The position numbers and the translations under genes are program-made. This document shows positions 8,109-16,273 of a stretch of 64,000 bases of DNA, piece by piece. Origin of the DNA: JBGANR01 sp044222225 (GTDB lineage Bacteria; Actinomycetota; Actinomycetes; Mycobacteriales; Mycobacteriaceae). Each line of letters opens with the position of its first letter. Within the stretch, counting starts at the first letter, position 1. The notes below the pieces were generated by a model. That model made no database searches and was not told the DNA's origin. It saw only the letters and a program-made list of their open reading frames with translations. Location of the stretch: positions 179,210 through 243,209 of the forward strand of contig JBGANR010000003.1 in the NCBI GenBank assembly GCA_044222225.1, read 5' to 3'.

Positions 8109-9542
8109 GTGGCAACGTTCATGGAACAGGCATTACGCCGCAAACCGGTGACACAGATGGCCGCGGAGACCGGCGCCGACGAGGGCGGCGGCGCGGGCGG
8201 CGGCGAACTCAAGCGCAGTATCGGACTCTTCGGGCTGGCCGCCATCGGTATCGGCGGCACGATCGGCACCGGTGTGTTCTTCATCCTCAGCGAGGCCGTA
8301 CCGATGGCGGGCCCCGCCGTCGTCTGGTCCTTCGTCTTCGCCGCCGTCGTCGCAGGCCTCACGGCCATCTGCTACGCCGAGCTCGCCGGCGCCGTCCCCG
8401 TCGCTGGGTCGTCGTACTCCTACGCGTACACCACGCTGGGCGAACTGGCCGCCATCATCGTGGGCGCCTGCCTTCTCCTCGAGTGGGGCGTGGCCGGCGC
8501 GGCCACCGCCGTCGGCTGGTCGCAGTACGTCAACACCTTCCTCACGAACGTCTTCGGCTTCGAGTTGCCGGCGATGATCTCCAATGCGCCGGAGGAGGGC
8601 GGCATCGTCAACCTGCCGGCCATCCTCCTGGTCGTCATGTGCGCCCTGCTGCTCATCCGCGGTGCCAGCGAGTCGGCGAAGACCAACGCGATCATGGTCG
8701 TCATCAAGGTCAGCGTGCTGATCATGTTCATCGTCATCGGCATCACCGGCTACGACAGCGAGAACCTCACCCCCTACATGTCGCACGGCTTCTCGGGCAT
8801 CACCATGGCGGCCGGCGTCATCTTCTTCAGCTTCGTCGGACTCGACGGCGTCGCCGCCGCCGGCGAGGAGGCCAAGAACCCGCGGCGCAATCTGCCGCTC
8901 GCCATCCTCATCTCGCTGATCGTCGTCACGATCATGTACGTGCTCGTCGCCCTCGTGGCCACCGGCGCACAGCCGGAGCACGATTTCGAGGGTCAGGAGG
9001 CCGGGCTGTCGGCGATCCTGCAGAACGTCCTCGGGGCGTCCTGGCCGGGCACCGTCGTCGCCGCCGGCGCGATCATCTCGATCTTCAGCGTCACCCTGGT
9101 GTCCGTCTACGGCCAGACCCGCATCCTGTTCGCGATGTCGCGCGACGGCATCATCCCGCCGGTCTTCCACAAGGTGAACCCGAAGACCATGACGCCGGTG
9201 CACAACACCGTCATCGTGGCCGTCATCATCTCCGTGCTCGCCGGCTTCATCCCCATCAGCTTCCTCGCCGAGATGACGAGCGTCGGCACCCTCGTCGCCT
9301 TCATCACGGTGGCGATCGGCGTCATCATCCTGCGGCAGCGTTCGCCGGAACTGCCCCGCAGCTTCAAGGTCCCGCTGTACCCGATCACGCCGATCCTGGC
9401 CGTCGCCGGTTCCCTGTGGATCATCTCCAGCCTGCGGCCGGTCACGCTGTACGTGTTCTTCGGCTGGTGCGGCGTCTCGCTCGTCTGGTACCTCGTCTAC
9501 GCACGGCGCAACTCGAAGGTCGGCAAGCTCGACGCCGTCTGA
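8109..9542 (+). CDS. APC-family amino-acid permease
   Basis: A 477-residue, about 12-helix amino acid/polyamine/organocation transporter of the inner membrane. The typical first-helix motif is present (IGIGGTIGTGVFFILSEA), and the conserved helix-6/7 region (FFSFVGLDGVAAAGEEAKNP) is intact. GTG 8109 is used because AGAAGGAGA precedes it. The 258-bp gap upstream holds no clear gene. A 10-bp hairpin and then a universal stress protein gene follow; transporter-plus-Usp pairs are common in actinobacteria. Likely imports a cationic or neutral amino acid for the upstream catabolic genes, which is inference. Confidence 0.92.
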   Translation: MATFMEQALRRKPVTQMAAETGADEGGGAGGGELKRSIGLFGLAAIGIGGTIGTGVFFILSEAVPMAGPAVVWSFVFAAVVAGLTAICYAELAGAVPVAGSSYSYAYTTLGELAAIIVGACLLLEWGVAGAATAVGWSQYVNTFLTNVFGFELPAMISNAPEEGGIVNLPAILLVVMCALLLIRGASESAKTNAIMVVIKVSVLIMFIVIGITGYDSENLTPYMSHGFSGITMAAGVIFFSFVGLDGVAAAGEEAKNPRRNLPLAILISLIVVTIMYVLVALVATGAQPEHDFEGQEAGLSAILQNVLGASWPGTVVAAGAIISIFSVTLVSVYGQTRILFAMSRDGIIPPVFHKVNPKTMTPVHNTVIVAVIISVLAGFIPISFLAEMTSVGTLVAFITVAIGVIILRQRSPELPRSFKVPLYPITPILAVAGSLWIISSLRPVTLYVFFGWCGVSLVWYLVYARRNSKVGKLDAV

Positions 9543-9549
9543 GGCCGGT

Positions 9550-9579
9550 CGGTGGCCGGAGATCGCCCGCCGGCCACCG
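9550..9579 (+). terminator. Hairpin between permease and stress-protein genes
   Basis: Perfect 10-bp arms (cggtggccgg / ccggccaccg) with a 10-base loop begin 8 bases after the permease stop. No T-tract follows, so it may be a weak terminator or an mRNA-stabilising hairpin that tunes expression of the downstream gene. Confidence 0.5.
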
Positions 9580-9610
9580 TTCTGGAACCCGAACTAGTAG
9601 AGAGACGAAA

Positions 9611-10495
9611 ATGACCATCATCGTCGGATATCCGACCAATCGACGGGCGAAAGCCGTTCTCAGCCTGGCGGGCATGCTCGCTCGCTCCAGCGGGGAGGAC
9701 GTCGTCGTCTGCACGGTGCTGCCGGTGCCGTGGCTCAGCGGCATCACCCGCGAGGACGTGCATTTCCGGGCGTACATCGACGATCTCGCCGCGAAGGCGC
9801 TCGAACACGCCCGCGAGGACATGCCGAGCGACGTCTCGGTGACGTTCACCACCGTCCACTCCCGCTCGACGTCGGCCGGCCTGCTACGCGCGGCCGAGGA
9901 CGCCGGAGCCAGCATGATCGTCGTCGGCTCGGCGATGGGGGTGATCGAGCGTGTCACGGTCAGCAGCATCGCCGACCGGCTGCTGCACAGCTCGCCGATC
10001 CCGGTCGCCGTCGCCACCCGCGGTTTCCGTGCCGTCGGCGGCAACATCAAGCGCGTGACGCTGGCGTTCACCGGCGGCCCGCAGAGCGGCCTGCTCGTCG
10101 CGGCCGCCCAGGTGCTCGCCGATCAGTACGGCGTCCCGTTGCGGCTCGCATCGTTCGCCGTGCAGCTCTCCCCGCCGGAGACGGCGCGTTTCCGCACCGA
10201 GAGCGACGCCGTCATCGCCGAGTGGTCGGAGACCATCCGAGCCGCCGCGGCCGAGGCCGGACCCGCGGGCCGCGAGGCGCCCGAGATCGTCATCGGCTAC
10301 GGCGAGGACTGGGAAGAGGCCCTCGACGAGGTCGAATGGGCGCCGGGCGACCTCCTCGTCATCGGCTCCAGCGAGACGGGCCCGGTCGCGCGCGTGTTCC
10401 TCGGTTCGCGCGCCACCAAGATCCTCCGCCACACCCCGGTCCCGGTTCTCGCCGTGCCGCGGACGGCCGCCGAGGAGCTGACCGAAGAGGAGTAA
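9611..10495 (+). CDS. Tandem-domain universal stress protein
   Basis: A 294-residue protein with two UspA domains, about residues 1-140 and 150-285. Both halves end in the characteristic ATP-site region: IVVGSAMGV with ADRLLHSSPIPVAVA, then VIGSSETGPVARVFLG with ATKILRHTPVPVLAVP. The second half keeps G-x2-G-x9-G-S/T-like spacing only partly. It is encoded just behind an APC permease, as often seen, and may sense nucleotide or modulate the transporter; the mechanism is unknown. ATG 9611 follows an AGAGACGAAA leader. Confidence 0.9.
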   Translation: MTIIVGYPTNRRAKAVLSLAGMLARSSGEDVVVCTVLPVPWLSGITREDVHFRAYIDDLAAKALEHAREDMPSDVSVTFTTVHSRSTSAGLLRAAEDAGASMIVVGSAMGVIERVTVSSIADRLLHSSPIPVAVATRGFRAVGGNIKRVTLAFTGGPQSGLLVAAAQVLADQYGVPLRLASFAVQLSPPETARFRTESDAVIAEWSETIRAAAAEAGPAGREAPEIVIGYGEDWEEALDEVEWAPGDLLVIGSSETGPVARVFLGSRATKILRHTPVPVLAVPRTAAEELTEEE

Positions 10496-10504
10496 GGCGA
10501 ATCG

Positions 10505-10541
10505 GTCGTCGCCGTCCGCCGCGAGGGCGGGCGGCGACGAC
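10505..10541 (+). terminator. Strong terminator hairpin after the stress-protein gene
   Basis: 16-base arms (gtcgtcgccgtccgcc and ggcgggcggcgacgac, one G-T pair) with a 5-base loop start 9 bases after the stop codon at 10495. There is no U-tract, which is usual for GC-rich actinobacteria. The gene runs convergently towards ddl. Confidence 0.7.
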
Positions 10542-10546
10542 CGGCT

Positions 10547-10616
10547 CCCGGATGTCCGGCTGAGCGGGCGCCGAGGAGACTATTGTCGCGGTGGCCCGCT
10601 CAGCCGGACATCCGGG
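10547..10616 (+). repeat. Palindromic element B of a dispersed repeat family
   Basis: Perfect 23-bp arms (10547-10569 and 10594-10616) flank a 24-base loop that contains GCCGAGGAGACTATTGTCGCG. The arm sequence gatgtccg-ctgagcg nearly matches element A at 2201-2263, and the loop also matches the element at 61960-62034. It lies between two convergent genes that already have a terminator hairpin (10505-10541), which argues against it being just another terminator. Confidence 0.85.
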
Positions 10617-10628
10617 AAGGGCCGGCCG

Positions 10629-11753
10629 TCAGCGAGCCGTCGAGAACGTCGACCGGCGGGCGTGCCGGGTGACGGCGAGATCGACGAGCCGGTCGATGAG
10701 GTCCGGGTACGAGAGCCCGGTGGCTTCCCAGAGCTTCGGGTACATCGAGGCGGGCGTGAAGCCGGGAATGGTGTTGACCTCGTTGAGCAGCCAGCCGCGG
10801 CCGCCCTCCTCGTAGAAGAAGTCGACGCGCGCCAGACCCGCACAGCGGTAGGCGTGGAACGCCCGCAGCGCCAGCGCGCGGACGTCGGCGACGACATCGT
10901 CCGGAAGCTCGGCCGGGATCTGCAGCTTCGCGTTGCCGGTGACGTACTTGTCCTCGTAGTCGTAGAACTCCGCACCCGGCAGGATCTCCCCCGGCACCGA
11001 CGCCTCGGGCGAGCCGTTGCCCAGTACGGCCACCTCGATCTCGCGTCCGGTGACCGTCTCCTCCACGACGACGACCTCGTCATAGCGCAGCGCCTCGTCG
11101 ATCGCCGCCACGAGCTCGGCCTCGTCGTGGGCCTTCGTGATGCCGACCGACGAGCCGAGGTTCGCGGGCTTGACGAACGCGGGCAGGCCCAGTTCGGCGA
11201 CGACGCGCCGGGTGAAGTCCGCGCGGTCGTCCACTCCCTCGCGGAACTCCAGCCACCGGCACTGCGGGATGCCGACGTACGCGGCGACGAGCTTGGCCAT
11301 CGCCTTGTCCATCGCGAGCGCCGAGCCGAGCACCCCCGCGCCCACGTACGGCACACCCGCGAGCTCGAGCAGACCCTGGACGGTGCCGTCCTCACCGTGG
11401 GTGCCGTGCAGCAGCGGCAGCACGACGGGCGCGCCGGCCAACACCTCGGACGGGACGACCTCGGTGCCGACGGCGTCGAGCGACCTCGGCAGCGCCGCAT
11501 GTCCGGCGGCCAGCGCCGCGGCGGCCTCCTCGTTGCGCAACCAACGCCCGTCGCGCGCGATGCCGATGGGCTCGATGGCGTATTTACGACGATCCGCGGC
11601 GGCCAGGACGTGCGTCGCGGTGATGCACGAGACCTCGTGCTCAGCCGAGGCGCCGCCGAAGAGGACGACGAGCCGGATCGGCTTCGGCAGGGTCGGGGTG
11701 TCGTGAGAAGAGGGGACGCGCGCAGACGCGATGGGCGTATCGCCGACAGTCAT
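10629..11753 (-). CDS. ddl: D-alanine--D-alanine ligase
   Basis: A 374-residue ATP-grasp ligase making the D-Ala-D-Ala dipeptide of peptidoglycan. Visible: N-terminal FGGASAEHEVS, HGTHGEDGTVQG, the ATP-grasp FVKPANLGSSVGI, and the C-terminal LNEVNTIPGFT. The omega-loop reads FYDYEDKY, with Tyr at the position that specifies D-Ala rather than the VanA-type loop for D-lactate. It is divergent from a murF gene, the two sharing a 221-bp promoter region. The start ATG 11753 could be a little downstream. This pair lies away from the rest of any division-cell-wall cluster in the window. Confidence 0.95.
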   Translation of the reverse strand: MTVGDTPIASARVPSSHDTPTLPKPIRLVVLFGGASAEHEVSCITATHVLAAADRRKYAIEPIGIARDGRWLRNEEAAAALAAGHAALPRSLDAVGTEVVPSEVLAGAPVVLPLLHGTHGEDGTVQGLLELAGVPYVGAGVLGSALAMDKAMAKLVAAYVGIPQCRWLEFREGVDDRADFTRRVVAELGLPAFVKPANLGSSVGITKAHDEAELVAAIDEALRYDEVVVVEETVTGREIEVAVLGNGSPEASVPGEILPGAEFYDYEDKYVTGNAKLQIPAELPDDVVADVRALALRAFHAYRCAGLARVDFFYEEGGRGWLLNEVNTIPGFTPASMYPKLWEATGLSYPDLIDRLVDLAVTRHARRSTFSTAR

Positions 11754-11974
11754 GCGCGCTAGCTTACGGAGTCGCCGCATCTCGGTATCCGACATGTGGG
11801 CGGTGACGGCTGCAAATCCACTGGCGTAAAGCAAATACAGTTGCATGTCCGCAAACTCCCCTCTCCGAGCCTCGCCGACGCATATCGCCGCGTCGCACCG
11901 CTCAGCGACAGATCCCGGCACGTCCACGCTGACCAGGGGACTTCTCGAAGGCACATCGCGGTACCGTCTTCCCC

Positions 11975-13297
11975 ATGCGTTTCACGGTGAACGAGGTGGC
12001 GGCGGCGACCGGCGGGACGGTCGTCGCGGGTGACGGCGAGACCGTGGTCTCGGCGGCGAGCATCGACTCCCGCGGGGTCGGTCCCGGGCAGCTTTTCGTA
12101 CCGATCGTGGCGGCCCGCGACGGCCACGAGTTCATCCCGGCCGCGCTCGCCGCGGGCGCGACGGCCTATCTGACCGACCGCGAGCCCGTCGGCGGGGTCG
12201 CCGTCCGCGTCGCCGACACCGCCGTCGCGCTCGCCGATCTCGGCCGCGCCGCCCGGGCCCGGGTCACCGGCGCCGTCGTCGGCGTGACGGGGTCCGTGGG
12301 CAAGACGTCGACCAAGGATCTGCTGGCGGCCGTGCTGTCGACGACGCTGCGCACCGCCGCCAACGAGCGTTCCTTCAACAACGAGCTCGGCCTGCCGTTG
12401 ACGCTGTTCGGCGCCCCCGACGGCACCGAGGCCGTCGTCGTCGAGATGGGCGCGCGCGGTATCGGGCACGTCGCCGAGTTATGCGTGATCGCGCGCCCGA
12501 CCGTCGGCGTCATCACGCGGGTCGGCGGCGCGCACCTGGAGAAGTTCGGCGGCATCGAGGGCGTCGCCCGGGCCAAGGGCGAACTCGTCGAGGCGCTGCC
12601 CGCCGACGGGATCGCCGTGCTCAACGCGGACGACCCCCGCGTGGCGGCGATGGCCTCCCGCACGTCGGCGCGGGTGCTGACGTACGGCGTCGGCACCGGC
12701 GACGTCAGCGCCACGGACGTCCGGGTCGACGGCGAGTTGCGCGCGTCGTTCACGCTGCGGACGCCGTGGGGCACCACGCCGGTGTCGCTGGCCGTACGCG
12801 GCGAGCACCAGGTCGCCAACGCGCTCGCCGCAGCCGCCGTCGCGGGCGGGCTGGGCGTCGGGGTCGACGCCATCGCCGCAGGTCTGGCGGGCGCGAACAT
12901 CTCTGCGTTGCGCATGGAGCTCGTCCGCACGCCGTCCGGGGCGGCCGTCCTCAACGACGCCTACAACGCCAACCCGACGTCGATGGCCGCCGCGCTCGGC
13001 GCACTCGCCGCGCTGCCGGCCCGTCGGCGCGTCGCGGTCCTCGGCGTCATGGCCGAACTCGGCGACGGCGGCGACGCCGAGCACGCCCGCATGACCGACC
13101 TCGCCCGCGAACGGGACATCGAGGTCATCGCCGTCGACGCCCCCGCCTACGGATCCGGCGCCGTGCACGTGCCCGGCGTGGCCGCCGCCGTCGCGGCACT
13201 CGGTCCCGTCGCCGAGGGCGACGCCGTCCTCGTCAAGGGCAGCCGCGTCGCCGCACTCGAGCGCGTCGCCGATGCGCTCACCGGGTCACGGCCGTGA
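11975..13297 (+). CDS. murF: MurF: UDP-MurNAc-tripeptide--D-Ala-D-Ala ligase
   Basis: A 440-residue Mur ligase that adds D-Ala-D-Ala to the UDP-MurNAc-tripeptide. The N-terminal substrate domain (ASIDSRGVGPGQLFV), ATP loop (GVTGSVGKTSTKD), ERSFNNELGLPLTL segment and C-terminal NDAYNANPTSM segment are all typical of MurF. It is divergent from ddl, which makes its dipeptide substrate, so the two steps are adjacent. Because no other mur/fts genes flank it, it may be a second copy beyond a division-cluster murF; this needs the whole genome. The next gene overlaps its stop. Confidence 0.95.
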   Translation: MRFTVNEVAAATGGTVVAGDGETVVSAASIDSRGVGPGQLFVPIVAARDGHEFIPAALAAGATAYLTDREPVGGVAVRVADTAVALADLGRAARARVTGAVVGVTGSVGKTSTKDLLAAVLSTTLRTAANERSFNNELGLPLTLFGAPDGTEAVVVEMGARGIGHVAELCVIARPTVGVITRVGGAHLEKFGGIEGVARAKGELVEALPADGIAVLNADDPRVAAMASRTSARVLTYGVGTGDVSATDVRVDGELRASFTLRTPWGTTPVSLAVRGEHQVANALAAAAVAGGLGVGVDAIAAGLAGANISALRMELVRTPSGAAVLNDAYNANPTSMAAALGALAALPARRRVAVLGVMAELGDGGDAEHARMTDLARERDIEVIAVDAPAYGSGAVHVPGVAAAVAALGPVAEGDAVLVKGSRVAALERVADALTGSRP

Positions 13298-14586
13298 CCT
13301 CGGGCGGCGGCCTGACGACGATCGACCTGACGACCCGCACCGAGTACGTCGACGGCGCGATCCGCACCCGTCGGACCACGCTGCTCGGACTGTTGGCCGC
13401 GACGCCCGTCGTGACGATCGTCAGCAACATCGCGGGTCTGGCCCCCGGCGTGACGATCGCCGCCGCAGCGGGATGTGTGACGGTGGCGTTCGGCCTGCGC
13501 CTCGTCGGCCCCGGCTCGGGACGCCGCGCGGCCGTGCGGCTCGGCGTCCATGAGGACCAGGTGATGTTCGGCGCCGAGACCGGTGGCGACGCGTCGACCG
13601 ACATCGTGTATCCGCTCTCCGACCTGCGCCGATTCGAGCTGAGCACGGCCGTCGCCGCGGTGACGCTGGTGACTCCGGCCTCCGGTGACCTCCGTGTCGC
13701 GGGCATCCGGTACGTGACCCTCGACTTCGCCGACGGCCGTACCTTCCACGTCGCGCTGCTCGAATCCGATCCGGTGGCCCGGGAGATCATGCGCCGGCTG
13801 CGGGCCGCCGCTCCCACGAAGAACCCGTCGTCGACGCGCGCCGAGCGGCGCCGGGCCTCGAAGCCGAAGCCCGCGCCCGCGCCGTCCGCGCCCGCGCCAT
13901 CTGGACCTGCGCACAGCGCGGGGTCCGCGCCGGGCGCCGGGGCGTCGGCGCCGAGCACGTCGGGGCGGACCTCGCCGGCCGGCGACGCGCCGCGGCCGGC
14001 CGGCACCGACGAGCCCCGCCGGGACCGCTCCGAGGACCGGCCGTACACCGAGAGGAAGGCCGCGTCGGCGGCCGCGGACGTCCGGCTGTGGGACGCCGCC
14101 CGCCAGGTGCATCGCCGGGTGCTGTCCGATTACGCCCGCTACGAGCTCGAGCCGGCGATGTTCCTGCGCTACCCCGGCGTCACGGACGTCACGCGGGACG
14201 CCGTCATGGATTTCCACGACGCGCTCGCCGAGGCCCAGGCCCTCGCGACGGACGAATACCCCGGCGACGCCGAGTTCGCCGGGCACTACCGCGATCTCGT
14301 CGAGGTGCTGCGCCGCGCGTGGGTCAAGTGCGAACGCGACGGCAAAGCCGCGGGCACGAGCTACCTGCCCGCGGCGGACAGCTCCGACCTCGACACGGCG
14401 GCGAAGCTCCTGCGGCACGCCGAGGGCACCGAGCACGACAGCGAAAAGGTCGCCTACCTGCGCAAAGTCCAGCAGATCATCGGCGGCCTCGACGCCCGCG
14501 GCAGAATCCACCTGCCGATGCCCGTCGTCGCGTCCATCGAGCGCCAGGTCCGCCGGGCGCTCGAATCCGGCCGGCCGTCGAGCTGA
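13294..14586 (+). CDS. Uncharacterised membrane protein with Ala/Pro-rich linker
   Basis: A 430-residue protein starting at GTG 13294, overlapping the murF stop by 4 bases (GTGA), so translation is probably coupled. Two hydrophobic helices lie near residues 27-65 (LLGLLAATPVVTIVSNIAGL and the following stretch). A PH-like beta-rich region comes next, then an Ala/Pro/Ser linker (about residues 185-250), then a mostly helical C-terminal domain with WDAARQVHRRVL and TAAKLLRHAEGTEHDS. No family is recognised with certainty. Coupling to murF suggests an envelope role, which is inference. Confidence 0.7.
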   Translation: MTSGGGLTTIDLTTRTEYVDGAIRTRRTTLLGLLAATPVVTIVSNIAGLAPGVTIAAAAGCVTVAFGLRLVGPGSGRRAAVRLGVHEDQVMFGAETGGDASTDIVYPLSDLRRFELSTAVAAVTLVTPASGDLRVAGIRYVTLDFADGRTFHVALLESDPVAREIMRRLRAAAPTKNPSSTRAERRRASKPKPAPAPSAPAPSGPAHSAGSAPGAGASAPSTSGRTSPAGDAPRPAGTDEPRRDRSEDRPYTERKAASAAADVRLWDAARQVHRRVLSDYARYELEPAMFLRYPGVTDVTRDAVMDFHDALAEAQALATDEYPGDAEFAGHYRDLVEVLRRAWVKCERDGKAAGTSYLPAADSSDLDTAAKLLRHAEGTEHDSEKVAYLRKVQQIIGGLDARGRIHLPMPVVASIERQVRRALESGRPSS

Positions 14587-14605
14587 CGGTAGATCTACTG
14601 TCCGG

Positions 14606-14668
14606 TATCTGACGCTGGGCGGACGTTCGCGGCCGTATACGTCGGCGATCCCCGCACAGCGTCAGATA
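14606..14668. repeat. Palindrome between convergent genes
   Basis: Perfect 12-bp arms (tatctgacgctg 14606-14617; cagcgtcagata 14657-14668) separated by 39 bases lie in the 94-bp gap between two convergent genes. The loop has no match to the conserved core of elements A-C. A short separate palindrome, gtagatctac, lies at about 14588-14597. A bidirectional terminator is the simple reading. Confidence 0.6.
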
Positions 14669-14680
14669 TCGCCACGCTCT

Positions 14681-16219
14681 CTAGGAGAGGAACTCGCCGC
14701 GTCCGAGGTACGCGCCCTTGAGGTCGTAGACCTCCGCCTTTCCCGTGTTCGAATAGCGCACGGTCAGGACGAGACGACCGAAGAACGGGTCACGGCTGCT
14801 CGTCTGGGTTCCGATCTTCATCCGGAACCGTTCCACATCCACCGGCTCGACGCCGAAGCGCCTTTCGGCATCACCGAGCACGCGGCCTAGCACTGCGGCG
14901 TCGAGGTCGGCGAACGCGAAGCGTTTCTGGCCCGTCCGCACGAACGGCTTCTCATCGGCCCGGATCCGGGAGAACCGACCGATCTGCGCGAACCGGTAGT
15001 ACCCGTTGATCATCGCGCCGACGCCCGGATAAGACGCCGGCGACACCGGTCCGGACTCCGAATCGGCGCCGGTGATACCCACCTCCGTCAGCACGGGCGC
15101 GCTCGGCGACGCCTTCTGCGCCACCACCAGATCGCGCAGTTGCGCCAGGCTGCGCGTCATGTCGGCCGGCCGCCAGCCCGGCGCCACGGTGCCGTCGGCC
15201 CGCGCCTGCACGATCACGTCGTGCCCGCTCTCGGCGTCGAAGGTCGCCTCCACCAGCAGCGTCGGCCCCTTGTCGTCGTCATCACCGACCTTCAGCTCCA
15301 CCACCTCGGCCGTCAGGCCGTTGAACATCGGCCGCAACGCCTCCGGCACCTGGGCCGACGCCTTCTCGATGAACGCCCGGGGATCGAAACGATCCAGATC
15401 GGACAACGCAAAGCTCTTCTCGCTCAGCTGTTGTGCCGTCCCCGTGCCGGGCGACTCGATCCACCCCTGGCCGGTGTTCCTGAAGTAGCTCGCGGTCCGC
15501 CCGTTCCCCAGGTAGGTGTTCGCTCGGATCTGGGTGTCGCTGACGTTGATCCTCGTCACTCGCCCGACCTCGCCGGGGTGCTTCTCGCGGAGGTACTCGA
15601 TCACCTCGGTGAACCTCTCCGCGTACGACCCCGCCACCTCGGCCGGGTCGTCGGCGGCCTCGTCCGCCGGGCTCCCGAACAGGCCCGACGACGTCGGCCC
15701 GCCGAATCGCCAGGCCTCCCCCGGCGCGACGGCGACGCCCCACATCACGGCGACGGCCGTCACCACGCACACGGCCGCGCGCAGCGGCAGCCGTCCGCTG
15801 AACCCGAAGACCGGCTTCGCCTCCGGTCCCGGCACCACGGACGCAGGCAGTCCGGCCCGGCCGCGGTCGAGCAGCCGGTCGGCGTCGGACACGCCCAGAT
15901 CAGCGAGGAACTGCGCGCGATACGGCGCGTCGCCCTGCGGCAGCACGGTCCCGGTGACGATGGTCGGCTGGACGTCCTGCCGGACGGCGACAGTGCGGTC
16001 GAGTGCCGAGACGACGACGGTCACCGGTGCGCCGTCGGGGCGGGTGCGTCGCACCGAGGCGGCCGAGCCCAGCAGACCGGCCCCGGCCACCATGAGGATC
16101 ACCGCGAGGAACAGCCAGACGGCCGAGCTGTACGCCCCGATCCCGATGCCGCCGCCCAGCAGCGCGCCGCCGGCGACACCCCGCATCACGGCGGGCCACG
16201 TCGAATCCCGCTTGCTCAC
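14681..16219 (-). CDS. Uncharacterised membrane protein
   Basis: A protein of 512 residues from GTG 16219, which has GGGGGAGG at ideal spacing; a GTG at 16258 would add 13 residues. Two membrane helices lie near residues 12-50 and a third at about 148-165 (RAAVCVVTAVAVMWGVAVA). The large remainder is probably extracytoplasmic, with a repeated segment type: KSFALSDLDRFDPRAF and KRFAFADLDAAVLGRVL look like two copies of one module. No family was recognised. It converges on the preceding gene and lies downstream of a diguanylate cyclase on the same strand, 54 bases away. Confidence 0.7.
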   Translation of the reverse strand: MSKRDSTWPAVMRGVAGGALLGGGIGIGAYSSAVWLFLAVILMVAGAGLLGSAASVRRTRPDGAPVTVVVSALDRTVAVRQDVQPTIVTGTVLPQGDAPYRAQFLADLGVSDADRLLDRGRAGLPASVVPGPEAKPVFGFSGRLPLRAAVCVVTAVAVMWGVAVAPGEAWRFGGPTSSGLFGSPADEAADDPAEVAGSYAERFTEVIEYLREKHPGEVGRVTRINVSDTQIRANTYLGNGRTASYFRNTGQGWIESPGTGTAQQLSEKSFALSDLDRFDPRAFIEKASAQVPEALRPMFNGLTAEVVELKVGDDDDKGPTLLVEATFDAESGHDVIVQARADGTVAPGWRPADMTRSLAQLRDLVVAQKASPSAPVLTEVGITGADSESGPVSPASYPGVGAMINGYYRFAQIGRFSRIRADEKPFVRTGQKRFAFADLDAAVLGRVLGDAERRFGVEPVDVERFRMKIGTQTSSRDPFFGRLVLTVRYSNTGKAEVYDLKGAYLGRGEFLS

Positions 16220-16273
16220 GACGACCGCCTCCCCCTTCGTCGACACATTGTCACTCACGGACGACGGCGTGAT

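Noticed and set aside
8066..9600. Alternative-frame extension over the permease gene
   Set aside because: Arg-rich product without domains; the permease frame has twelve helices and a ribosome site. Only the final part, from 9611, is the stress-protein gene.
10629..11753. A VanA-type D-Ala-D-lactate ligase
   Set aside because: The omega-loop has the FYDYEDKY pattern with Tyr, the D-Ala-D-Ala type, and no vanH or vanX gene is adjacent.
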